From Rhodoferax sp. (GTDB taxonomy: Bacteria; Pseudomonadota; Gammaproteobacteria; Burkholderiales; Burkholderiaceae_C), in assembly GCA_031291295.1 (NCBI GenBank), contig JARLJI010000132.1, forward strand, positions 1 to 64,000: a stretch of 64,000 nucleotides of DNA, in the 5' to 3' direction. Both the position numbers and the translations under genes were made by a program. Positions 23,009-33,643 of the stretch are shown piece by piece. The notes under the pieces were generated by a model, which worked only from the letters and a program-made list of their open reading frames with translations, did no database searches and was not told the DNA's origin. Numbering within the stretch: position 1 is the stretch's first letter; each line of letters starts with the position of its first letter.

Positions 23009-25537
23009 ATGAATACCTCTTTTCTTCGCCTTGGCTGGCGCACGCTGTGGCGTGATGTGCGTGCCGGCGAGTTGCGCCTGCTGATCGTGGCGGTGACGCT
23101 GGCGGTGGGCGCCTTGACGGCAGTGGGCTTCTTTGCCGACCGGCTGCAGGGCGGGCTGCAGCGCGATGCGCGCCAGCTGCTGGGCGGCGACGCGGTGATT
23201 TCCAGCGACAACCCGACGCCCCAGCGCTTCATCGACCAGGCGCGCGCGCTGGGGCTGCAGACCGCGAGCACGCTGGGTTTCCCGACCATGGGGCGCGCCA
23301 CCGATGCGCAGGGCGGTGCCAGCAAGCTGGTGGCACTCAAGGCGGTGGGCGCCGGCTATCCCTTGCGCGGCAGCCTCAATGTCGCGGCGAGGCCTGATGC
23401 GCCCGCAGGCAACACGCGCGACATCCCCGCACCCGGCGAAGTCTGGGTCGACGCGTCGCTGCTCGATGCCCTGAACCTCAAGATGGGCGATGCGCTGCTG
23501 CTGGGCGACGCGGCGCTGCACATCAGCCGCATCATCGTGATCGAGCCGGACCGCGGCGCCGGCTTCATGAGTTTCGCGCCGCGCGTCATGCTCAACCAGT
23601 CGGATCTGGCGGCCACGCGGCTGATCCAGCCCGCCAGCCGCGTGAACTACCGCTTCGCCGTGGCGGGATCCGACCGGCAGGTCAAGGCATTTGTGCAATG
23701 GGCCACGCTGCAAGCCAAAACCCCCGATGACGCCACGATGCGCGGCGTACGCGTGGAGTCGCTGGAAAGCGGGCGCCCCGCCATGCAGCAGACGCTGGAT
23801 CGCGCGCAGAAATTTCTCAACCTGGTGGCCCTGCTGGCCGCGTTGCTGAGCGCCGTAGCGGTCGCGCTGACGGCGCGCGGCTTTGCCGCCAGCCATCTGG
23901 ACGATTGCGCCATGCTGCGCGTGCTGGGCCAGAGCCAGCGCACCATTGCCTGGAGCTACACGTTCGAATTTGCACTGGTAGGCCTGTTTGCCAGCGCCGC
24001 CGGCGTGTTGCTCGGTTATGCCGTGCACTACGGGTTTGTGCTGTTGCTGGCGGGACTCATCGAGGTGGCGCTGCCAGCGGCCAGTCTGTGGCCTGTGGGC
24101 TTTGGCCTGGGCATGGGCTTGACGCTGATGCTGGCCTTTGGCTTGCCGCCGGTGCTGCAGCTGGCGCAGGTGCCGCCGCTGCGCGTGATTCGCCGCGATG
24201 TCGGCAACCTCAAGCCTGCCTCGCTGGCCGTGCTCGCGTTGGGCGTGGCCGGCTTCGCGGCGCTGCTGCTAGCCGCCAGCAGCGATCTGACGCTGGGCCT
24301 GATTGCAGTGGGCGGCTTCGCGGCCGCCGTACTGGTGTTCGCGGCCTTGAGCTGGCTCGCCGTCAAGCTGCTGCGCCGGAGCGTGAACGAAGCCACCGCG
24401 CCGCGCTGGCTGGTGCTGGCCACGCGCCAGATCTCGGCACGGCCGGCCTATGCGGTGGTGCAGGTCAGTGCGCTGGCGGTCGGCCTGCTGGCACTGGTGC
24501 TGCTGGTGCTGCTGCGCACCGACCTGATCGCAGGCTGGCGCCAGGCCACGCCGCCCGACGCACCGAACCGTTTCGTCATCAACGTCATGCCCGAACAAAG
24601 CGCATCGTTCCAGCAGGCGCTGCACGCAGCCGGGGTGAAAAAATTCGACTGGTACCCGATGATTCGCGGGCGGCTGGTGGCCATCAACGGCAAAAGCGTG
24701 ATGCCCGATGATTACCCGGACGACCGCGCCAGGCGCCTGGTGGACCGCGAATTCAACCTGTCGCACAGCGCGGTGCAGCCGCCCTACAACCAGATCGTTG
24801 CCGGACGCTGGACGCCCGAGCAAAAGGGCGCCATCAGCGTGGAGGAAGGCATTGCCAAAACCCTGAATCTGGCGCTGGGCGATGTGCTGCGCTTTGACAT
24901 CGGCGGCGTGCAGATCGACGCCAAAATCAGTTCGCTGCGCAAGGTGGACTGGGGTTCGATGCGGGCCAACTTCTTTGCCATGTACCCGGTCAGCACGATG
25001 CCGGATGTGCCCACGACCTACATGGGCGCCTTCAAGGCGCCCGACACCCGGGGCTTCGACAACAACCTGGTGCGGGCCTTCCCGAACATCACCAACGTTG
25101 ACATGACCAGCACCATCGCGCAGGTGCAGCGGGTGCTGGACCAGGTGATCCGCGCGGTGGAGTTTTTGTTCGGCTTCACGCTGGCGGCGGGGCTCGTGGT
25201 GCTGTTTGCCGCCATCAGCGCGACGCGCGAGGAGCGCGCCCGGGAATTTGCCATCATGCGCGCGGTCGGTGCGCGGGCCAGCCTGCTGCGCCAGGTGCAG
25301 CGCGCCGAGCTTGTGGGCGTCGGCTTGCTGGCCGGCTTTCTGGCCAGCGTGGTGGCCATGGGAGTCGGCTGGGCGCTGGCCAGGTATGTGTTTGGGTTTG
25401 AATGGGCGCCGTCGCCCTGGGTGCCGCTCCTGGGCGCTGTTGCGGGTGCGCTGCTGGCGCTCGGCGCGGGCTGGTGGGGGCTGCGCGAAGTGCTGCGCCG
25501 GCCGGTGATGGAGACCCTGCGCCGCGCGGCGCAGTGA
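23009..25537 (+). CDS. FtsX-like ABC transporter permease (YbbP type)
   Basis: An 842-residue membrane protein with the two-repeat layout of YbbP-like permeases: an N-terminal span (about 20-40), a periplasmic region, three spans (about 265-385), two further spans (about 405-450), another near 485-505, a second periplasmic region and three C-terminal spans (about 715-830) with the FtsX signature SATREERAREFAIMRAVGA. Such proteins work with a cytoplasmic ATPase of the YbbA type, but no such gene is next to it here. The substrate is unknown; the family has been linked to lipoprotein or lysophospholipid handling. Transcribed from 36 bp after fdhD. Confidence 0.85.
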   Translation: MNTSFLRLGWRTLWRDVRAGELRLLIVAVTLAVGALTAVGFFADRLQGGLQRDARQLLGGDAVISSDNPTPQRFIDQARALGLQTASTLGFPTMGRATDAQGGASKLVALKAVGAGYPLRGSLNVAARPDAPAGNTRDIPAPGEVWVDASLLDALNLKMGDALLLGDAALHISRIIVIEPDRGAGFMSFAPRVMLNQSDLAATRLIQPASRVNYRFAVAGSDRQVKAFVQWATLQAKTPDDATMRGVRVESLESGRPAMQQTLDRAQKFLNLVALLAALLSAVAVALTARGFAASHLDDCAMLRVLGQSQRTIAWSYTFEFALVGLFASAAGVLLGYAVHYGFVLLLAGLIEVALPAASLWPVGFGLGMGLTLMLAFGLPPVLQLAQVPPLRVIRRDVGNLKPASLAVLALGVAGFAALLLAASSDLTLGLIAVGGFAAAVLVFAALSWLAVKLLRRSVNEATAPRWLVLATRQISARPAYAVVQVSALAVGLLALVLLVLLRTDLIAGWRQATPPDAPNRFVINVMPEQSASFQQALHAAGVKKFDWYPMIRGRLVAINGKSVMPDDYPDDRARRLVDREFNLSHSAVQPPYNQIVAGRWTPEQKGAISVEEGIAKTLNLALGDVLRFDIGGVQIDAKISSLRKVDWGSMRANFFAMYPVSTMPDVPTTYMGAFKAPDTRGFDNNLVRAFPNITNVDMTSTIAQVQRVLDQVIRAVEFLFGFTLAAGLVVLFAAISATREERAREFAIMRAVGARASLLRQVQRAELVGVGLLAGFLASVVAMGVGWALARYVFGFEWAPSPWVPLLGAVAGALLALGAGWWGLREVLRRPVMETLRRAAQ

Positions 25538-25577
25538 GTTGCAGCGCGGGTTCCGTCAGGAGCGCTCGACGCAGACG

Positions 25578-25931
25578 TTACCGGTGCCCACCACCACCGC
25601 GCCCACCACCGCCGTGCCCGCCACCGCCATGACCACCGCCGCGACCTCCCCCGCGGCCGCCTCTGAAACCGCCCCCGTAATAGCCATAGCCGAAGAAGAA
25701 AGGCCCGCCCCCGATATACAGCGGGTCGTAGTAGTACGGGTAATACGCGGGATAGGGATAGGAATACGGGTAGTAGTACGGCGTCGTATAGACGGGTTGG
25801 CCATTGGCGTCCGTGCCATATGGCACGGCGCTGGGCGGCGGCCCATAGACCGCGCATCCGCCCAACGCACACAGGAGGACCAGCGAAAAGGTCAGGCGTC
25901 TCGCCACGCCTTCTTTCAGGATTGAATTCAT
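25578..25931 (-). CDS. Small Tyr/Gly/His-rich lipoprotein
   Basis: A 117-residue protein with a signal and lipobox (about 12-26, LGGC). The mature chain is low complexity: a Tyr/Pro-rich middle (about 47-70) and a C-terminus made almost only of Gly, Arg and His (about 82-117). No catalytic domain is visible. ATG at 25931 is preferred; an open frame continues upstream but without a signal peptide. Similar small envelope proteins are common in Burkholderiales, with no known function. Confidence 0.65.
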   Translation of the reverse strand: MNSILKEGVARRLTFSLVLLCALGGCAVYGPPPSAVPYGTDANGQPVYTTPYYYPYSYPYPAYYPYYYDPLYIGGGPFFFGYGYYGGGFRGGRGGGRGGGHGGGGHGGGGRGGGGHR

Positions 25932-25981
25932 GAATATTAGAGAGAGGGCACGTCCCCGCGGTTCAGTGAAATGCGGGTTTG

Positions 25982-26632
25982 TTACATTTTCCCGGCTGAG
26001 GAAGGTTGCAGTAACACCACCAGCGCGCCGGCGCCGCCCTGTGCGGGCCTGGCCTGCACGAACGCCAGCACTTCGTTTTTCTGCACCAGCCAGCTGTGCA
26101 CCCTGGACTTGAGCACCGGCGTCTTGCCCGGCGAGCCCAGCCCCTTGCCGTGCACTACGCGCACGCAGCGCAGGCCCTGCTGGCAGGCTTCGCGGATGAA
26201 GGCCGCGAGCGCCTCGCGCGCGGCGTCGGTGCGCAGGCCGTGCAGGTCGATGTCGCGCTGGATGCGCCACTCGCCTTTGCGCAGCTTGCGCGTCACCTCC
26301 AGGCCGATGCCGGGGCGGCGAAAGCTCAGGTGCTCGTCGGTGTCGAGCAGGGTACTGGCGTCGAATTCGTCACTCAGCGCCTCGTGCAGCGCCGCCTGCT
26401 CATCGCGTTGGCGGTGCACGGCAACGGGTGCGGGTTGCTCCGGATTCAATAGCACCCTGCGCCCGTCGGGTATGGGCTTGACGCTTCCCACGGCCCGAAC
26501 AAACAGTTCTTTCTCGAGTTTGGCGTGGTGCTCGGCCGCAACCCGGGCGGCTTCCTGCGCCAGCTTCAAAGCGTGCGCATCGGCGATCTTTTTCTGGATG
26601 TGCCCCAGGTCCTGCAACGAACGGATCTTCAC
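25982..26632 (-). CDS. Smr-domain protein
   Basis: A 216-residue protein with a C-terminal Smr domain (about 125-205) carrying DLHGL and the VVHGKGLGS motif. Smr domains act as endonucleases on DNA or RNA, for example on stalled-ribosome mRNA. The N-terminal part is charged and probably helical. The start is GTG at 26632, overlapping the radC stop (GTGA), so it is translated after radC on the same transcript. Confidence 0.85.
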   Translation of the reverse strand: MKIRSLQDLGHIQKKIADAHALKLAQEAARVAAEHHAKLEKELFVRAVGSVKPIPDGRRVLLNPEQPAPVAVHRQRDEQAALHEALSDEFDASTLLDTDEHLSFRRPGIGLEVTRKLRKGEWRIQRDIDLHGLRTDAAREALAAFIREACQQGLRCVRVVHGKGLGSPGKTPVLKSRVHSWLVQKNEVLAFVQARPAQGGAGALVVLLQPSSAGKM

Positions 26633-27312
26633 AACAAACCCCGCTCGGCCATGGACAGCGCCTGCCCCGTGCCCACGATCACATGGTCCAGCACGCGCAC
26701 GTCGACCAGGGCCAGCGCGGCCTTGAGCGTCTGCGTCAGCGCCTCGTCGGCGCGCGAAGGCTCGACCGTGCCGCTGGGGTGGTTGTGCGCCAGCACCACG
26801 TTGGCGGCCTGGTGGTGCAGGGCGCGCAGCACGACCTCGCGCGGGTACACGCTGGTTTGGGTGAGCGTGCCGCGAAACAGCTCTTCCAGCGCCAGCAGGC
26901 GGTTTTGCGCGTCCAGAAACAGCACCGCGAACACCTCGTGCGGCCGCGCCGCCAGGTGCAGTTGCAGGTAGTGCTTGACGGCGTTGGGTGAATCAAAACC
27001 TTCGCGCTCCTTGAGTTGCTGGGCCAGCGCGCGACGCGCCAGTTCCAGCACCGCGACCAGTTCGGCCCGCTTCGCCGGGCCCAGGCCCTTGATGCGCTGG
27101 AGGTCATCGGCGCTGGTGTGTAGCAGCCCGGCAATGCCGTCGAAGCCGGTCTTGACCTCCAGCAGTTCCTGCGCCAGTTGCAGCACCCCCTTGCCCTGGA
27201 TGCCGGTGCGCAGCAGCACGGCCAGCAGTTCGGCATCACTCAGGGCGCCGGGGCCGCGCGCCAGCAGTTTCTCGCGCGGGCGGGCGTCCGGGGGAAGGTC
27301 TTTGAGAGCCAT
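26629..27312 (-). CDS. radC: RadC family JAB-domain protein
   Basis: A 227-residue RadC (UPF0758) protein. A helix-hairpin-helix-like region with [12 protein letters not shown] (about 74-85) is followed by a JAB/MPN domain with the metal-binding HNHPSG (about 176-181) and a distal Asp in LDHVIVG. Despite its name it has no proven role in DNA repair. First gene of a radC-smr pair. Confidence 0.93.
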   Translation of the reverse strand: MALKDLPPDARPREKLLARGPGALSDAELLAVLLRTGIQGKGVLQLAQELLEVKTGFDGIAGLLHTSADDLQRIKGLGPAKRAELVAVLELARRALAQQLKEREGFDSPNAVKHYLQLHLAARPHEVFAVLFLDAQNRLLALEELFRGTLTQTSVYPREVVLRALHHQAANVVLAHNHPSGTVEPSRADEALTQTLKAALALVDVRVLDHVIVGTGQALSMAERGLL

Positions 27313-27337
27313 GGCAAATTTAGATAAGCCGGTCGCC

Positions 27338-27370
27338 CTGAGCCCGCCGAAGGGACTTCGACGGGTTCAG
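27338..27370. repeat. Interspersed inverted repeat between radC and fkpB
   Basis: CTGAGCCCGCCGAA, five bases, then TTCGACGGGTTCAG: two 14-bp arms with two mismatches. It resembles the CTGAGC...TCGAA mobile palindromes common in proteobacterial intergenic regions. It sits between two divergent genes. Confidence 0.65.
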
Positions 27371-27424
27371 CTAGCGCGGTGGTGGAGGTTTCTACAATAG
27401 AGGCCAGTTTATCGGGACTTCTCA

Positions 27425-27898
27425 ATGACTCAAGCGACGCAAGCTCCAGCCCAGGTTCAGCCGGGCTCTTTCCTGACCCTGCATTACCGCCTGGCCGGTC
27501 CGGCGGGCGACATCATCAATACCTTCCACGACAAGCCGGCCACGCTCTCGCTGGGAACGGGCGAGCTCTCGCCCGCCGTCGAGCAGCGCCTGCTCGGGTT
27601 GCACGAGGGCGTGCGCACGGCCTTTGACATTCCCGCGGGCGAGGCCTTTGGCGAGCGCAATCCCGCCATGGTGCAATGGGTGGCGCGCAAGCTGCTGCTG
27701 GAAATGGGCGACCCCAACGCGCAGTACCAGGTCGGCGACGTGGTGGAATTCCCCGCGCCGGACGGCATGGGCCGCTACGCCGGCGCGGTGCAGCAGCTGC
27801 GCAACGATGAAAACGTCGACTCGGTGCTGTTCGACTTCAACCACCCGCTGGCGGGCCAGCCGGTGACGTTTGAAGTGCAGCTGATTGGCGTGCTGTGA
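27425..27898 (+). CDS. fkpB: FKBP-type peptidyl-prolyl isomerase (SlpA/FkpB-like)
   Basis: A 157-residue FKBP of the SlyD/SlpA group, a proline isomerase and chaperone in the cytoplasm. The FKBP core (LTLHYRL near 18, [15 protein letters not shown] near 45-59) holds an IF insertion (about 75-130). It lacks the His-rich tail of SlyD. The overlap with ispH (stop TGA inside the GTGA) matches the fkpB-ispH pairing known in other proteobacteria. A TACAAT -10-like hexamer lies about 35 bp upstream. Confidence 0.88.
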   Translation: MTQATQAPAQVQPGSFLTLHYRLAGPAGDIINTFHDKPATLSLGTGELSPAVEQRLLGLHEGVRTAFDIPAGEAFGERNPAMVQWVARKLLLEMGDPNAQYQVGDVVEFPAPDGMGRYAGAVQQLRNDENVDSVLFDFNHPLAGQPVTFEVQLIGVL

Positions 27899-28881
27899 GC
27901 ACCTCCGTGACCCCTGCCTCTGCGCCGCCTCAGGAAATCGTGCTGGCCGAGCCGCGCGGCTTTTGCGCCGGCGTGGACCGCGCCATCGAGATCGTGGAGC
28001 GTGCGCTGGAAAAGTTTGGCCGCCCGATTTATGTGCGCCACGAGATCGTGCACAACACCTACGTGGTGAACGACCTCAAGTCGCGCGGCGCTATCTTTAT
28101 TGAAGCGCTGGATGAAGTCCCCGCGGGGGCTACGCTGGTTTTTTCCGCGCACGGCGTGAGCCGCGCGATCCAGGACGAAGCAAAGGCGCGCGGCTTCCAG
28201 ATTTTTGATGCGACCTGCCCGCTGGTGACCAAGGTGCATGTCGAAGTCGCCAAGCTGGCACGCGAGGGCTTCGAGTTCATCATGATCGGCCACAAGGGCC
28301 ACCCCGAGGTCGAGGGCACCATGGGCCAGCTCGATGGCGGTATCCACCTGGTGGAAGACGTGGCCGACGTCGCCGGCGTGCAGCCGGCGCAAACCGCCAA
28401 GCTCGCGGTGGTCACGCAAACCACGCTGAGCGTGGACGATGCGGCGCAAATCATGGCGGCCGTGAAGGCGCGTTTTCCGAACGTGCGTCAGCCCAAACAG
28501 CAGGACATCTGCTACGCCACGCAGAACCGGCAGGACGCGGTCAAGATCATGAGCCCGCAGGTTGATGTGGTGATCGTGGTTGGCAGCCCCACCAGCTCCA
28601 ACAGCAACCGCCTGCGCGAAGTGGCGCACAAGCTGGGCACGCCGAGCTACATGGTGGACAACGCCGACGAACTCCGGCCGGAATGGCTGGCGGGCAGGGC
28701 GCGCGTCGGCTTGACGGCCGGTGCCTCGGCGCCCGAAATCCTGGTGCAGCAAGTCATCGACCGCATCAAGGCGCTCGGCGGCGCGTCGGTGCGCCGCATG
28801 GACGGCATCCAGGAGACGGTGAAATTTCCGCTGCCCAAGGGTCTGAAGCTGGACGAGATGACGTCCAAGCCCACGGCGTGA
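27895..28881 (+). CDS. ispH: 4-hydroxy-3-methylbut-2-enyl diphosphate reductase
   Basis: Last enzyme of the MEP isoprenoid pathway; reduces HMBPP to IPP and DMAPP with a 4Fe-4S cluster. 328 residues. Cluster cysteines are in [12 protein letters not shown] (about 24), [11 protein letters not shown] (about 111) and PTSSNSNRL-flanked C-terminal segments ([11 protein letters not shown], about 206). Other motifs are HEIVHN (about 52-57) and the conserved SAHGVS. GTG start at 27895, translationally coupled to fkpB. A GCTAT-family palindrome lies inside at 28090. Confidence 0.97.
   Translation: MSTSVTPASAPPQEIVLAEPRGFCAGVDRAIEIVERALEKFGRPIYVRHEIVHNTYVVNDLKSRGAIFIEALDEVPAGATLVFSAHGVSRAIQDEAKARGFQIFDATCPLVTKVHVEVAKLAREGFEFIMIGHKGHPEVEGTMGQLDGGIHLVEDVADVAGVQPAQTAKLAVVTQTTLSVDDAAQIMAAVKARFPNVRQPKQQDICYATQNRQDAVKIMSPQVDVVIVVGSPTSSNSNRLREVAHKLGTPSYMVDNADELRPEWLAGRARVGLTAGASAPEILVQQVIDRIKALGGASVRRMDGIQETVKFPLPKGLKLDEMTSKPTA
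28090..28106. repeat. GCTAT-family palindrome inside ispH
   Basis: GCTAT-N7-GAAGC followed by GCTGG; two mismatches in the right arm. It may be a decayed copy or chance; listed with the family because spacing is conserved. Confidence 0.35.
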
Positions 28882-28918
28882 TGTCATCGCGATTTGAGTT
28901 GCACGCTACGAAAGTTGT

Positions 28919-29857
28919 ATGAATAGCTCTGAAATCGATAGCGCATGGCGAAGACTGCATAAGGACTACAGCCACTTTTTACGACAAACACCGATCGTCA
29001 AGCTGCCCGGCGCCGCATTTGGCGTCACGGGTGCCGAGGTCTGGCTCAAGCTGGAGCACCTGCAGGTAGGCGGCAGCTTCAAGGCGCGCGGCATGCTCAA
29101 CCGGCTGCTGGCGAATCCGATTCCTGACAGTGGCGTGATCGTGGCGTCCGGCGGCAACGCCGGCATTGCCACCGCGGCCGCGGCCCGTGCACTGCGCGTT
29201 CCCTGCGAGGTGTTTGTGCCCGCCGTCTGCCCCGAGGCCAAACGCGCCCGGCTGCGCGCACTGGGCGCGCAGGTGGTGGTGGTCGGCGCGGCATACAGCG
29301 ACGCACTGCAGGCCTGCCTGGCTCGCCAGCAAGCGACCGGCGCGCTGCTGACCCACGCCTACGATCAGCCGGAAGTGGTGGCGGGCGCCGGCACGATGGC
29401 GTATGAGATCGAGCAGTAGGCAGGCCTGCCCGACTCGGTGCTGGTGAGTGTGGGCGGTGGCGGGCTGATCGCCGGCAACGCGGCCTGGTTCGAGCAGCGC
29501 GCCCGCGTGGTGGCGCTCGAGCCCGAGCTGGCGCCCACGCTATTCCAGGCCCGCGCTGCCGGCCAGCCAGTGGATGTGGCGGTGAGCGGGATCGCGGCCG
29601 ATTCGCTCGGCGCCCGGCGCATTGGCGCCATTGCGTGGGAGGTGACGCAGCGCCATGTCAAAGATGCTTTATTGTTGCCTGATGAAGCGATTCGCGCCGC
29701 CCAGCGCTGGCTCTGGACCGAACTGCGGCTGGCGGTGGAGCCCGCCGCGGCACTCGGTGTGGCGGCGCTGCAAACTGGCGCCTATGTGCCGCGCGACGGT
29801 GAAAAAATCTGCCTGATCCTGTGTGGCGCCAACATGGATCCGGCCAGCCTGGGCTGA
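28919..29857 (+). pseudogene. Serine/threonine dehydratase gene broken by an in-frame TAG
   Basis: PLP-dependent fold-type II enzyme of the threonine/serine dehydratase family. Reading through one stop gives 312 residues: the PLP lysine motif GSFKARG (about 53-59), SGGNAG (about 79-84) and the glycine-rich SVGGGGLIAG (about 175-184). A TAG at 29417-29419 (codon 167) interrupts it, between YEIEQ and AGLPDSVL, with the frame intact on both sides. The second half has no good start of its own. A single C-to-T change from CAG would explain it. Either a recent pseudogene, a sequencing error, or less likely read-through. Start ATG at 28919 overlaps a GCTAT-family palindrome. Confidence 0.85.
28926..28942. 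repeat. GCTAT-family palindrome at the start of the dehydratase pseudogene
   Basis: GCTCT-N7-ATAGC, one mismatch from consensus, starting 7 bases after the first base of the start codon. Confidence 0.5.
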
Positions 29858-29911
29858 CGGCCCCTACGCTTGTCACTGCATGTACTGCGCTGCGGCCGGC
29901 TCGGGCACTCG

Positions 29912-30340
29912 TCAGGGCGTGGCTGCGGCACCCATTTCGCAGTTGACCATCCAGCCGACGCCGAACTTGTCGACCAGCATGCCGAAGTGGGCACCCCAGA
30001 AGGTGGTCGCAAACGGCATGGTGACCATGCCGCCGGTGGCCAGGGCCTTGAACACCTGCTCGCCGCGCACCGGATCGTTGGGCAGGTTGACCGCCATGTA
30101 ATACCCCGCATGGCCGCCGAACGGCTGCCCCGGCGTGCGGTCGCTGGCCATGAACCGGTGTCCATCCGCCTCGAACTTCGCGTGCATCACCTTGTCCAGC
30201 CACGCGGCGGGCAACTGATCTTCCATCGGCGAGCCCCGGAAACGGCGCAGCTCGGCCACCTGGCCGCCCAGGCAATGCTGGTAAAAGGTCAGCGCTGCTT
30301 CGCAGTTGCCGTCAAAAAAAAGATAGGGTTCGATCCGCAT
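29912..30340 (-). CDS. VOC-family protein (PhnB-like glyoxalase/dioxygenase fold)
   Basis: A 142-residue protein of the PhnB/YjdN-like group of the vicinal-oxygen-chelate superfamily. Motifs are EPYLFFDGNCEAALTFYQ at the N-terminus, SPMEDQLP and FWGAHFGMLVDKFGVGWMV near the C-terminus. Members lack a known reaction and often lack the full metal site. ATG at 30340 gives the usual family start; an upstream in-frame ATG at 30370 would add ten unconserved residues. Single gene between the dehydratase pseudogene and serS, on the opposite strand. Confidence 0.82.
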   Translation of the reverse strand: MRIEPYLFFDGNCEAALTFYQHCLGGQVAELRRFRGSPMEDQLPAAWLDKVMHAKFEADGHRFMASDRTPGQPFGGHAGYYMAVNLPNDPVRGEQVFKALATGGMVTMPFATTFWGAHFGMLVDKFGVGWMVNCEMGAAATP

Positions 30341-30425
30341 GTGTTGTCCGGGATTGCGCGTTCTGTGCACCGATGCTAGTTCCGAATTCTGTCAATGAAA
30401 AAGGCGGTTTACCCGCTCCCACTAA

Positions 30426-31742
<1,317 letters not shown>

Positions 31743-31763
31743 TAGACTATAGGGCTCGACACA

Positions 31764-31854
31764 GGAGAGATGGCAGAGTGGTCGAATGCGCCGGACTCGA
31801 AATCCGGTATAGCCTTATGGGTTATCCAGGGTTCGAATCCCTGTCTCTCCGCCA
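31764..31854 (+). tRNA. tRNA-Ser (anticodon CGA)
   Basis: 91 bases with an encoded CCA. The acceptor stem GGAGAGA pairs with TCTCTCC, the anticodon stem CCGGA/TCCGG encloses CTCGAAA (anticodon CGA at 31798-31800), a long variable arm follows as expected for serine, and the T arm contains GGTTCGAATCC. Its last 15 bases are repeated at 43452-43466, marking it as the integration site of the adjacent element. Confidence 0.96.
31840..31854 (+). other. attL: 3' end of tRNA-Ser
   Basis: CCTGTCTCTCCGCCA, identical to 43452-43466. Flanking bases differ on both sides, so the direct repeat is exactly 15 bp. Confidence 0.85.
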
Positions 31855-32225
31855 GGACACCAGCATTCATGCGGGTTTCCAGGCAATTCAATATTAAATC
31901 CATCATCCCATCCATCAATTGAGGTGCGACGCGGTGAGATGATGCGGAGCTGTTCCCCTGCTTCTCTTACGTTGCCAGGACCGCGAGGGCGGTTCAGGTG
32001 GGACACAGCAGGTGTGTCGGCCTGGCGCTGGCCCTCGTGTGTTGCTACGGCAGGGTATCAACCCGAAAACCGAGTCGATTGGTGCGAAGCTGTGAAAGCT
32101 GTAGCAAAAGCCGCCACTGCAAAGTAGATTCGCTTGCGTCGAATGTTGCGTTTATTTCGTTTAATAGTGATACTATGAACACAGACCCGTTAGAGGTCAT
32201 CACGGCAACTGCACCAGGAGATCCT
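31855..32225. other. Left end of the element, no gene recognised
   Basis: 371 bp without a convincing coding region. It holds the left element end and, near 32135-32175, an AT-rich stretch with a possible -10 (GATACT, about 32169-32174) that may drive the toxin-antitoxin pair. Confidence 0.4.
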
Positions 32226-32702
32226 ATGAAAGACCAAGACGTTCTGGACCCAGCCAACGAGGCTGAGGCTGAGATGGCGGCGGTCGCTCATCAATGCCTT
32301 ATTGCTGCCCTGGATCATTCAAGAGCCGACCAGATAAAAGTGATTCTCGATGTGACGGTCGACGGCAACCAAAAGCACGAAACGCCCGTGCTGAAGCTGC
32401 CTCCGCGCGCACTGCGTTTTTTCGCTGACGTGCTGCGTCAGATGGCAAAACGTGAGCCGATGCTGCTGGTGCCCCAAAAACACGAGCTGACCACGCAGGA
32501 GGCGGCCAACTTCCTAAACGTGTCACGTCCTTTCGTTATCAAGGAAATAGACGCGAACCGGTTGAAGTGCCGCAAGGTGAACCGGCATCGGCGCATTGAA
32601 TTCGAGGAGTTGCGCCGTTACCAAGCTGAACAAAAGCAAAAATCCGAGCAGGCGCTGCAGGACCTAACCAAGCTGTCCGAAGATCTCGGAATGGAGTTCT
32701 GA
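32226..32702 (+). CDS. Antitoxin-like DNA-binding protein with excisionase-type HTH
   Basis: A 158-residue acidic protein whose centre holds an excisionase/MerR-like helix-turn-helix (LTTQEAANFLNVSRPFVIKEI, roughly residues 90-115, followed by RRIEFEELRRYQAEQ). A charged C-terminal helix follows. The gene ends one base before a PIN-domain gene, the usual order for an antitoxin that represses its own operon and neutralises the nuclease. ATG at 32226 follows AGGAG at 32215-32219; ATG at 32175 is in frame but without a clear ribosome site. Confidence 0.8.
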   Translation: MKDQDVLDPANEAEAEMAAVAHQCLIAALDHSRADQIKVILDVTVDGNQKHETPVLKLPPRALRFFADVLRQMAKREPMLLVPQKHELTTQEAANFLNVSRPFVIKEIDANRLKCRKVNRHRRIEFEELRRYQAEQKQKSEQALQDLTKLSEDLGMEF

Positions 32703-32703
32703 G

Positions 32704-33279
32704 TTGGCGGGCTCATCGCGTTACACAGCGATCCTGGACGCCAACGTCCTCTATCCGATTCTGCTACGCGACACCCTGCTGAGTCTTGCCGTGGCGGATC
32801 TCTATCACGCTCGGTGGACCGCGACGATTCATGACGAATGGACCCGTCACCTTGCAGCGGATCGGCCTGACATTGCGGACAAACTGCAATTGGCCGTTGA
32901 GCGCATGAATGCGGCGATCCCCGATTGTTTGGTCACGAATTATGAAGGGCTGACGAACTGCATCGAGCTGCCAGATGCCGATGATAGGCATGTGGTTGCA
33001 GCCGCCATCGCCGGCCACGCGGACGCAATCGTAACCTTCAACATCAAGGACTTCCCCGCCGGAGTTCTGGAGCCCTACGGCATTGAGGTGCAGCACCCCG
33101 ATGAATTTGTGATGAACCAGTTGAGGTTGCAGAAGATACCCGCACTAAGCGCAATCAAGGCAATGCGAGCCCGTTGGCGCAATCCCGAGCGGTCCGCCGC
33201 AGAGATGATCGCGGCGTTCGAAAAGCGTGGCTTACCGTTGACCGCGGATTTACTGCGCGAGGCTGAGGCTTTAATTTAA
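32704..33279 (+). CDS. PIN-domain toxin
   Basis: A 191-residue PIN-domain protein, a metal-dependent ribonuclease fold. Acidic residues at the expected places: ILDANVLYP (Asp near 12), DEWTRH (about 43-48), DADDRHVVAAA (about 91-101) and an IVTFNIKDFP segment (about 109-118). A C-terminal extension of about 55 residues is common in this subgroup. TTG at 32704, one base after the antitoxin stop, is the only start that keeps the first Asp motif. It probably stabilises the element or acts against phage. Confidence 0.82.
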   Translation: MAGSSRYTAILDANVLYPILLRDTLLSLAVADLYHARWTATIHDEWTRHLAADRPDIADKLQLAVERMNAAIPDCLVTNYEGLTNCIELPDADDRHVVAAAIAGHADAIVTFNIKDFPAGVLEPYGIEVQHPDEFVMNQLRLQKIPALSAIKAMRARWRNPERSAAEMIAAFEKRGLPLTADLLREAEALI

Positions 33280-33643
33280 CGCTAGTCGGCGCGCCAGCCC
33301 CCTACGTCTCCAGCCGCAAGCCCTTGATGCGCCGATCCGAGGCGCTCCTGATGGATCCAAGCAACCCAGTCGATAGTGGCTGTTTGGTAACTCAGCAAAA
33401 CATGAGTGCAAGCATCGCGGCATCGTCGATCAGATTCAGTAGTGCATAGCCGGCCCACCGGTAGGCCAGCGCCAGAGTTTGGTTGATCAGGTGGTCAGAG
33501 GGCATCGTGTGTTCTGATTCTCACACAACAGATGCGCGTGACCGTGCGGCGTGCCACGCCCTCAGGTCCTCGCGTAATTCCCAATGCGGTTTACGGTGCC
33601 AAGAGAACACTAGGACGGTCCGATTTTGAACACAGGGAGAAAC
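33280..33643. other. Gap between the toxin and the small exported protein
   Basis: 364 bp with no recognised gene. On the minus strand a 37-codon open frame (33505-33392) starts ATG and encodes a hydrophobic peptide with AYRWAGYALLNL. It could be a small protein or a gene remnant; there is no strong ribosome site. Confidence 0.35.
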
